6,170 bases of DNA from Iamia sp035765045. Lineage in GTDB: Bacteria; Actinomycetota; Acidimicrobiia; Acidimicrobiales; Iamiaceae. Below, one piece after another: positions 1 to 4,871 of the stretch. Where the stretch lies: assembly GCA_035765045.1 (NCBI GenBank), contig DASTYI010000073.1, positions 1 to 6,170 of the forward strand, read 5' to 3'. The notes beneath the pieces are model-generated. The model was not told where the DNA came from. It worked only from the letters and a program-made list of their open reading frames with translations, and searched no databases. The first letter of the stretch is position 1; the number at the start of each line of letters is the position of its first letter. The translations under genes and the position numbers were made by a program.

Positions 1-1
1 C

Positions 2-121
2 GCCTACGCCGAACGACGCCGCACCGAAGGCAAGACCGACCGCGAGATCCGCCGCTGCCTCAAGCGCTACATCGCCCGCCAGCTCTACCGGCAGCTCGAG
101 AACCCGCCCTCACCCACTTGA
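2..121 (+). CDS. IS110-family transposase, C-terminal fragment (cut by the window edge)
   Basis: The last 39 codons of a gene whose start lies left of the window, ending at TGA 119-121. The peptide contains AYAERRRTEGKTDREIRRC followed by LKRYIARQLYRQL. This resembles the conserved end of actinobacterial IS110-family transposases, which read roughly AYYER..AEGKTKKEALRCLKRR..D.VYRQL after the Transposase_20 domain. IS110 enzymes are DEDD-type recombinases with a C-terminal serine, guided by an RNA encoded in the element's own non-coding end. The catalytic parts are outside the window, so whether the gene is intact cannot be judged. The reading frame is clean to its stop, with no frameshift. 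The family call rests on remembered motif similarity. A palindromic element begins about 50 bases downstream. Confidence 0.72.
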   Translation, partial: AYAERRRTEGKTDREIRRCLKRYIARQLYRQLENPPSPT

Positions 122-171
122 CGATCCATAGGAGCGTCCCCTGCCCCCCGCCGCCCTCCCGGGGGTCGCCC

Positions 172-201
172 GCGACGATCTCCGACCAAAACCGGTTTCT
201 G
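172..201 (+). repeat. Direct repeat copy 1 (AACCGGTT motif)
   Basis: This 30-base unit runs from GCGAC to ACCGGTTTCTG and matches 319-348 at 24 of 30 positions without gaps. The last 18 bases differ at only one position. The core AAACCGGTTT is itself palindromic, so each copy could also act as a dyad binding site. Confidence 0.65.
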
Positions 202-260
202 CCCGGGCCCGTCGCGTCGGCGCGACCTGGGCGCGCCGGAACCCGCGGTCCGGTGGCCAG

Positions 261-316
261 CGCCGTTTCGGCGCGGTGAGGTCGCGGCCACGCGACCTCA
301 CCGCGCCAGAACGGCG
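261..316. repeat. Long near-perfect hairpin inside the palindromic element
   Basis: Bases 270-286 pair perfectly with 291-307 (17 bp) around the loop GCCA at 287-290. After a 2x2 internal loop (TC/AG), 261-267 pair perfectly with 310-316 (7 bp). No T-tract follows on either side, so it does not look like an intrinsic terminator. A stem this long and clean is not expected by chance even at this base composition. Confidence 0.85.
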
Positions 317-318
317 GC

Positions 319-348
319 GCGACCGACCTCGACCAGAACCGGTTTCTG
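319..348 (+). repeat. Direct repeat copy 2 (AACCGGTT motif)
   Basis: Second copy of the 30-base unit, starting 147 bases after the first, on the far side of the central hairpin. It reads GACCAGAACCGGTTTCTG at 331-348 against GACCAAAACCGGTTTCTG at 184-201. Confidence 0.65.
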
Positions 349-438
349 TAGGGGACGGTCGCGGGAGGCGGCGGTGGCGGGGTGGGCTGGCCCGCGGTGA
401 TGCGCGCCGGTCCGTTCCGGGCCGGGCATGCTGGACCG

Positions 439-1662
439 ATGACGGCCAGCCGGCGGCGGGGGAGCAGGGGCGATCGGGACACCGAGCGCGCCCGCATCAC
501 CCGGGTCGAGACCGAGGCCGACACCGAGCCGGTCATCGGGCCCAACGAGCGGCCCGAGCAGATCCGGGGGCGGCGGCTGCCCCGCCTGGCCCGGCACACG
601 ATCACCCTCTCCGACGGCCACGAGGTCGGCGTCGCCGTCTGCGGCCGGGGCGTCCCGTTGGTGCTGGTCCACGGGTTCAGCGCCGAGGGGATGCTCTACG
701 CCCAGACCCTGTCGCGCCTGGTCGGCGCCGGCTTCCGGGTGATCGCCATCGACACCGCCGGCCACGGCGGCACCCTCGGCCTCCCCACCGGGGGCGGCAG
801 CCTGGAGCACTACACCCGGCTGCTCGCCCGGGTGCTCGACGAGCTGGGCATCAAGCGGGCGATCCTCGCCGGGCACTCGATGGGCGGGCGCCTCGTCACC
901 GAGCTGGCCGCCCAGGAGCCCGACCGCGCCGTCGCCGTCGTCCTCCTCGACGCCATCGTCGGCGACACGTGGGACCGGATGGTCAACCTGTTCCGGGTGG
1001 CGCCGCCGCTGCTGGCCGGGGTGGCCGGCGTCCTCGTCGTCGACACCGTCACCACCGTCCCGCTGTTCAAGGACCCGACCCAGGCCCGCAAACTGGGCCG
1101 GCTGCTCGCCCCGGTCGTCGCCGGCCACGTCCGCAAGCCGTGGCGGATGCTGGGCCCGGCGGTGTCGATCATGCGGTCGCGGGGCTCGGGCTGGATGCTC
1201 GACCGGATCGCCGAGGAGGGCATCCCGCTGGTCGTGATCCACGGCGAGCGCGACGTCGCCGTCCCGATGGCCACCGCCCGTGACGCCGCCCGCCGTGGCC
1301 GGGGCACGCTGGTGACCGTCGAGCGGGCCGGCCACTCGTGGCTGCTGCGCGACCCCCGCACGCTGCCCGCGATCCTCGACACCCTGATCGCCAGCGCCGT
1401 GGGCGACGCCATCATGACCCGGGTCGCCGCCGATCTCGGCCTCCCCAGCCCCGGCTTCCTGCTCGAGGCCTCGCTCGACGACCTCGACACCGCCTACCTG
1501 GAGCCCGACGCCCGGCTGCTGGCCCTGTCGCCCCCGTTCGAGGCGCCCGACACCATGCCCCGCCAGGACCTGCCCCGGTACCGCTGGTCCTTCGACGACC
1601 ACGCCCCGCCCGTCATCGAGGTCGAGGACCTCCCCGCCGGCGACACCCGCCTCCGCGCCTGA
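439..1662 (+). CDS. Alpha/beta-hydrolase fold enzyme with C-terminal extension
   Basis: A 407-residue protein from ATG 439. The alpha/beta-hydrolase core spans about residues 54-320. The oxyanion strand VLVHGF has H78-G79. The nucleophile elbow GHSMGG has Ser147. The catalytic acid is Asp272 in HGERDVAVPM and the base is His299 in ERAGHSWLL, so the Ser-Asp-His triad is complete. No signal peptide is visible; the first 50 residues are Arg/Glu-rich and probably flexible, which suggests a cytosolic enzyme. Residues about 320-407 extend past the usual fold end, are acidic and proline-rich, and I do not recognise them. Substrate unknown: esterase, lipase, epoxide hydrolase and C-C hydrolase are all possible. 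Start choice is uncertain: GTG 382 and ATG 400 are in frame, and none of the three has a good Shine-Dalgarno. I chose 439 because upstream codons look less coding. It appears to be a single gene, separated from rpsO by 248 bases. Confidence 0.82.
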   Translation: MTASRRRGSRGDRDTERARITRVETEADTEPVIGPNERPEQIRGRRLPRLARHTITLSDGHEVGVAVCGRGVPLVLVHGFSAEGMLYAQTLSRLVGAGFRVIAIDTAGHGGTLGLPTGGGSLEHYTRLLARVLDELGIKRAILAGHSMGGRLVTELAAQEPDRAVAVVLLDAIVGDTWDRMVNLFRVAPPLLAGVAGVLVVDTVTTVPLFKDPTQARKLGRLLAPVVAGHVRKPWRMLGPAVSIMRSRGSGWMLDRIAEEGIPLVVIHGERDVAVPMATARDAARRGRGTLVTVERAGHSWLLRDPRTLPAILDTLIASAVGDAIMTRVAADLGLPSPGFLLEASLDDLDTAYLEPDARLLALSPPFEAPDTMPRQDLPRYRWSFDDHAPPVIEVEDLPAGDTRLRA

Positions 1663-1671
1663 CCCCCTCCA

Positions 1672-1716
1672 ACCTTGGACGGGACCCCGTCACATGCGGC
1701 GGGTGCCGTCCAAGGT
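1672..1716 (+). terminator. Dyad after the hydrolase gene, possible terminator or attenuator
   Basis: ACCTTGGACGG (1672-1682) pairs perfectly with CCGTCCAAGGT (1706-1716), 11 bp. After a G/G mismatch, ACCC 1684-1687 pairs with GGGT 1701-1704. The left side can instead pair with 1724-1734: CCCCCTCCAACC against GGTTGAGGGGG, with one bulge. There is no T-tract, so intrinsic termination is not assured, although high-GC actinobacteria often have hairpins without U-tails. It lies 9 bases after the hydrolase stop and just before the candidate rpsO promoter. Confidence 0.4.
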
Positions 1717-1725
1717 CGAGCCGGG

Positions 1726-1756
1726 TTGAGGGGGGAGGAGGCGGACCGGCTATCGT
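1726..1756 (+). promoter_or_regulatory. Candidate housekeeping sigma promoter for rpsO
   Basis: TTGAGG at 1726-1731 resembles a -35 box, and TATCGT at 1751-1756 fits the actinobacterial -10 pattern TANNNT, with a 19-base spacer that is slightly long. It is the only TANNNT-like -10 I noticed between the hydrolase and rpsO. It would give a transcript with a leader of about 148 bases. Called by eye. Confidence 0.4.
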
Positions 1757-1910
1757 GGTCGGCGGCCCTGGCGCGCCTTCGTGTCGCCGGTGCCTTCGGC
1801 CCCCTGGTCCGTACCGGCTGACGCCCCCCGGCGGCAGTACACGGCCGTGGGAGCTGGGTCCGACACCCGCACGGGTCGCGCTGCGCCCCGCCCCGACAGA
1901 GAGACACCGC
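1757..1910 (+). promoter_or_regulatory. rpsO 5' leader, possible S15 autoregulatory RNA
   Basis: No gene lies in this stretch. It holds several short dyads: GCCG 1786-1789 with CGGC 1797-1800, GGGT 1856-1859 with ACCC 1865-1868, and the same ACCC with GGGT 1873-1876. The last two are mutually exclusive. Bacterial rpsO leaders commonly bind S15 and repress their own translation, using different folds in different phyla, including a described actinobacterial type. I infer such a role from position and length and cannot match the known consensus by eye. Confidence 0.35.
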
Positions 1911-2183
1911 ATGTCCGAGATCACCGACCGCGCCAAGCCCGGCGTCATCGCGGAGCACCGCCTCCACGACACCGACACCGGCTCCCCCGAGGTGCAGATC
2001 GCCCTGCTGACGCAGCGCATCAACCACCTCACCGAGCACCTGAAGGTCCACAAGAAGGACTTCCACAGCCGGCGCGGCCTCCTGATGCTGGTGGGTCGTC
2101 GCCGCCGGTTGCTCGACTACGTCGCCAAGAACGACGTCGAGCGCTACCGGGCGATCATCGCCAAGCTCGGCCTGCGCCGATAA
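1911..2183 (+). CDS. rpsO: 30S ribosomal protein S15
   Basis: A 90-residue protein, close to the usual 88-90 for S15. It binds 16S rRNA at the helix 20/21/22 junction, nucleates assembly of the platform, and forms an intersubunit bridge with 23S rRNA. The family signature is complete at residues 40-70: L40..H43-L44, D50, S53, L57, L67 and Y70, in LTEHLKVHKKD and SRRGLLMLVGRRRRLLDY. The C-terminus IIAKLGLRR is also typical. The ATG start fixes the expected N-terminus (MSEITDRAK). The ribosome-binding site is weak (AGAGAG at 1898-1903), which fits a gene under translational control. It is followed by a terminator hairpin and then pnp, the widely conserved rpsO-pnp order. Confidence 0.98.
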   Translation: MSEITDRAKPGVIAEHRLHDTDTGSPEVQIALLTQRINHLTEHLKVHKKDFHSRRGLLMLVGRRRRLLDYVAKNDVERYRAIIAKLGLRR

Positions 2184-2196
2184 CGCACCTTCCGAC

Positions 2197-2226
2197 GAGC
2201 GGCCCCCGGGCCGCTCTTCGGCTTTT
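2197..2226 (+). terminator. Intrinsic terminator after rpsO
   Basis: GAGCGGCC (2197-2204) pairs perfectly with GGCCGCTC (2209-2216) around the loop CCCG, followed by TTCGGCTTTT to 2226. This is an 8-bp GC stem with a short T-rich tail, 13 bases after the rpsO stop. It is probably partial, letting some transcription reach pnp, as at the E. coli rpsO-pnp junction. Confidence 0.75.
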
Positions 2227-2258
2227 GACAACCAACACCGCACCGATCCTCGGATCAG
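2225..2258 (+). promoter_or_regulatory. Possible pnp promoter overlapping the terminator tail
   Basis: A perfect TTGACA -35 box lies at 2225-2230, sharing its first two T bases with the terminator tail. No convincing -10 follows: there is no TANNNT at 16-19 bases, only weak options such as GATCCT 2245-2250 (spacer 14). A separate pnp promoter after rpsO is known in E. coli, which makes the location sensible. The evidence here is half a promoter. Confidence 0.3.
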
Positions 2259-2330
2259 TTGCCGGTCGCCCTCGTCCCGGAGCCGTTTCGGGGGGATGCC
2301 GACTGGGAGCTGACCGGGCGGTGCGCCACA

Positions 2331-2350
2331 CGAGGCGCCGAGGCGCCTCG
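2331..2350 (+). promoter_or_regulatory. 20-base palindrome abutting the pnp Shine-Dalgarno
   Basis: CGAGGCGCC (2331-2339) is the exact reverse complement of GGCGCCTCG (2342-2350), separated by GA. As RNA it would form about 8 bp with a CGAG loop. The next bases, AGAGGAG (2351-2357), are the pnp Shine-Dalgarno, 8 bases before the ATG. The position suits control of initiation or RNase processing; as DNA it could also be an operator. Confidence 0.6.
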
Positions 2351-2365
2351 AGAGGAGACACACCC

Positions 2366-4804
2366 ATGGCAGACGCCATCACCGTGTCGGCGCCGGTCTC
2401 CGGCACCGACAAGACCCTGACGTTCGAGACGGGCATCCTGGCCCCGCAGTCGCAGGGCGCCGTCGTCGCCGGCATCGGCGACACCCGGGCCCTCGTCACC
2501 GCCAACGGCGACGACAAGACCCGTGAGGGCATCGACTTCTTCCCGCTGACGGTCGACGTCGAGGAGAAGATGTACGCCGTCGGCAAGATCCCCGGCTCGT
2601 TCTTCCGCCGGGAGGGACGGCCCACCGACGAGGCCGTCCTCACCTGCCGCCTGATCGACCGCCCGCTGCGCCCGTCGTTCGCCGACGGCTACCGCAACGA
2701 GACCCAGGTCGTGGCCACGATCATCGGCGCCGACCACGTCAACCCGCACGACGTCGTCGCCATCAACGGCGCCTCGGCCGCCCTGTGCCTGTCGGGCCTG
2801 CCCTTCGACGGCCCGCTCGGCGCCGTCCGGCTCGCCTACTCGACCGACGGCGAGTGGATCCCGCACCCGACCTTCGAGGAGATCGAGGAGTCGACCTTCC
2901 AGCTGGTCGTCGCCGGTCGCTCGGTCGGCGAGGACGACGTCGCCATCATGATGGTCGAGGGCTCGGGCACCGAGAAGGCCTGGAGCTACTACGAGGCCGG
3001 CGCCCCCAAGGTCACCGAGGCGGTCATCGCCGAGGGGCTCGAGAAGTGCAAGACCTGGATCGGCGAGTCGATCGCCCTCCAGCGCCAGCTGGTCGAGAAG
3101 GCCGGCGTCCGCCCCGCCCTGAAGTGGGAGTCGCAGCTCGACTACAGCGACGAGCAGCTCGCCGCCGTCGAGGCCTTCAAGGCCGAGATCGCCACCGCCA
3201 ACAGCGGGGCCGACAAGACCGAGCGCAACGCCGCCACCACCGCCCTCCGCGACCGCATCCTCGAGGAGCTCACCGGTGAGGGCAAGCCCTTCGAGGGCCA
3301 GGTCAAGCAGGTCCTCAACGCCCTCCGCTCGGTCACCAAGAAGGCCATCCGCGAGCGCCTCGTCAACGACGGCGTCCGCATCGATGGCCGTGGCCCCCGC
3401 GACCTCCGGACCGTCACCGCGGACGTCGGCGTCATCCCCACCGCCCACGGCACCGGCCTGTTCCAGCGGGGCGAGACCCAGGTCCTCAACGTCCTGACCC
3501 TCGGCATGCCCCGCATGGACCAGCTGCTCGACACGCTGTCGCTCCAGACCAAGAAGCGGTACATGCACCACTACAACATGCCGCCCTACGCCAACGGCGA
3601 GACGGGCCGGATCGGCGGCACCAAGCGCCGCGAGGTCGGCCACGGCATGCTCGCCGAGCGGGCCCTGCTGCCGGTCGTCCCCAGCCTGGAGGAGTGGCCC
3701 TACGCCCTGCGCCTGGTGTCGGAGGTCCTCAGCTCGAACGGCTCGACCTCGATGGGCTCGGTCTGTGCCTCGTCGCTGTCGCTGATGGACGGCGGCGTGC
3801 CGATCAAGGCGCCCGTCTCGGGCATCGCCATGGGCCTGGTCAAGGAGGGCGACACCTACATCACCCTCACCGACATCCTCGGGGCCGAGGACGCCTTCGG
3901 CGACATGGACTTCAAGATCGCCGGCACGGAGGAGTTCATCACCGCCCTCCAGCTCGACACCAAGATCGACGGCCTCCCCGCCGACGTCCTGGCCGCGGCG
4001 CTCGACCAGGCCCGTGACGCCCGGATGCAGATCCTCGAGGTCATGAACGCCACCATCCCCGCCCCCCGCGAGGACGTCGGCGAGACCGCCCCGAAGATGA
4101 TCAGCTTCGAGATCCCGATCGACAAGATCGGCGAGGTCATCGGCCCGAAGGGCAAGGTCATCAACGCCATCCAGGCCGAGACCGGCGCCGACATCTCGGT
4201 CGACGACGACGGCCAGGTCGGCACCGTGTCGATCGGTTCGACCGATCGGGGTGCGGTGGCCGAGGCCGAGCGCCAGATCAAGCTGATCCTCGACCCGCCC
4301 ACCGCCGAGGTGGGGGCCGTCTACACCGGCCGGGTCGTGAACATCACCAAGTTCGGCGCCTTCGTCAACATCCTCCCGGGCCGTGACGGCCTGGTCCACA
4401 TCTCCAAGCTCGGTGGCGGCAAGCGCATCGACAAGGTCGAGGACGTCCTCGCCCTGGGCGACGAGATCGAGGTCCGCGTCGACGACGTCGACCCCAACGG
4501 CAAGGTCAGCCTCACCCCGGCCGACCAGCCGCCGGAGGAGCGCAAGCCCCGCGAGGACCGCGGCGACCGCGGCGACCGCGGTGACCGTGGCGATCGCGGC
4601 GGGCGTGACCGGGGCGGGCGCAACGGCGACGACAGCGGCCCCTCGGCCGCCGCCGACGCCGAGGTCGTCTCGTTCGAGGACGCCTTCGACGCCGAGGTCG
4701 CGGCCGAGTTCGGCGACCTGGGCCCGGCCGGCGACGACCGTCCCCGCGGGGGCGAGCGTGGCGCCGAGGGCGGTGGCGGCGGCCGTCGCCGGCGCCGCCG
4801 CTGA
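2366..4804 (+). CDS. pnp: Polyribonucleotide nucleotidyltransferase (PNPase) with an RG-rich C-terminal tail
   Basis: An 812-residue protein that degrades RNA 3'-5' by phosphorolysis and can add 3' tails; the family forms a cytosolic trimeric ring. First RNase PH domain about residues 14-145, with FFRREGRP at 79-86. All-helical linker about 150-325. Second, catalytic RNase PH domain about 336-545, with TKRRE 419-423 and SNGSTSM 457-463 for phosphate/RNA contacts. Asp509, Asp515 and Lys517 in EDAFGDMDFK match E. coli D486, D492 and K494. KH domain about 576-640 (GPKG 593-596); S1 domain about 649-716. Residues 717-812 are an added disordered tail: D-R-G repeats, an acidic/aromatic patch, then GGGGGRRRRRR. 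It is about 60 residues longer than mycobacterial PNPase. The start is supported by the strong AGAGGAG Shine-Dalgarno. Located 182 bases after rpsO; its structured leader suggests post-transcriptional control, as in E. coli. Confidence 0.98.
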   Translation: MADAITVSAPVSGTDKTLTFETGILAPQSQGAVVAGIGDTRALVTANGDDKTREGIDFFPLTVDVEEKMYAVGKIPGSFFRREGRPTDEAVLTCRLIDRPLRPSFADGYRNETQVVATIIGADHVNPHDVVAINGASAALCLSGLPFDGPLGAVRLAYSTDGEWIPHPTFEEIEESTFQLVVAGRSVGEDDVAIMMVEGSGTEKAWSYYEAGAPKVTEAVIAEGLEKCKTWIGESIALQRQLVEKAGVRPALKWESQLDYSDEQLAAVEAFKAEIATANSGADKTERNAATTALRDRILEELTGEGKPFEGQVKQVLNALRSVTKKAIRERLVNDGVRIDGRGPRDLRTVTADVGVIPTAHGTGLFQRGETQVLNVLTLGMPRMDQLLDTLSLQTKKRYMHHYNMPPYANGETGRIGGTKRREVGHGMLAERALLPVVPSLEEWPYALRLVSEVLSSNGSTSMGSVCASSLSLMDGGVPIKAPVSGIAMGLVKEGDTYITLTDILGAEDAFGDMDFKIAGTEEFITALQLDTKIDGLPADVLAAALDQARDARMQILEVMNATIPAPREDVGETAPKMISFEIPIDKIGEVIGPKGKVINAIQAETGADISVDDDGQVGTVSIGSTDRGAVAEAERQIKLILDPPTAEVGAVYTGRVVNITKFGAFVNILPGRDGLVHISKLGGGKRIDKVEDVLALGDEIEVRVDDVDPNGKVSLTPADQPPEERKPREDRGDRGDRGDRGDRGGRDRGGRNGDDSGPSAAADAEVVSFEDAFDAEVAAEFGDLGPAGDDRPRGGERGAEGGGGGRRRRRR
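4556..4600 (+). repeat. 9-base tandem repeat coding D-R-G in the PNPase tail
   Basis: Five consecutive copies of a GACCGCGGC-like unit encode Asp-Arg-Gly five times (residues 731-745). The first copies are nearly identical in DNA, while later ones drift at third positions (GGT, CGT, GAT). This suggests slippage expansion followed by divergence under protein-level selection. Confidence 0.9.
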
Positions 4805-4818
4805 CCAGCATCCCTGAC

Positions 4819-4871
4819 CCGTTCTGTCCATCCCCATGTACCGCTGAGGGCCATGGGGACTGACAGAACGG
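4819..4871 (+). promoter_or_regulatory. Hairpin enclosing the start codon of the M16 peptidase gene
   Basis: CCGTTCTGTC (4819-4828) pairs perfectly with GACAGAACGG (4862-4871), 10 bp. After a 2x2 internal loop (CA/CT), TCCCCATG (4831-4838) pairs perfectly with CATGGGGA (4852-4859), 8 bp. CC 4841-4842 can pair with GG 4848-4849. The ATG at 4853-4855 lies in the inner stem, and the only Shine-Dalgarno-like bases (GAGGG 4846-4850) are in or beside the apical loop. No T-tract follows. The stem would hinder initiation unless it is opened, so it may act as a translational switch, RNase site or stability element. Confidence 0.75.

Larger units (their letters stand above)
169..365. repeat. Palindromic intergenic element with imperfect terminal inverted repeats
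   Basis: The left arm is 169-201 and the right arm 334-365. The reverse complement of the left arm matches the right arm at 26 of 33 aligned positions with one gap; both share a CAGAA(A)CCGGTTT core and a GTCGCGGG outer end. Between them lie a small hairpin at 211-226 (GTCGCG/CGCGAC, loop TCGG) and a large hairpin at 261-316. The stretch has no supportable gene. It fills most of the 317 bases between the IS110 stop and the hydrolase start. It could be a REP/MITE-like repeat, a structured RNA, or a non-coding end of the neighbouring insertion sequence. One window cannot tell these apart, and copy number in the genome is unknown. Confidence 0.6.

Noticed and set aside
382..438. GTG 382 or ATG 400 as the hydrolase start.
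   Set aside because: Not excluded, but codons before 439 look less coding, the extra residues match no family feature, and no better ribosome-binding site is present.
276..1283. 335-residue + strand frame overlapping the hydrolase.
   Set aside because: It is an Arg/Pro/Gly-rich out-of-frame translation. Its N-terminus resembles a minus-strand peptide only because of the palindrome at 270-307.
298..1602. 434-residue open frame on the minus strand opposite the hydrolase.
   Set aside because: It is antisense to a gene with a full catalytic triad, its composition is low in complexity, and it has no motif.
4230..4248. Hairpin CGATCGGT/ACCGATCG within pnp near the end of the KH domain.
   Set aside because: It is 8 bp with a 3-base loop inside coding sequence for an ordinary SIGSTDRG segment. 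One such stem in a 2.4-kb GC-rich gene can arise by chance.
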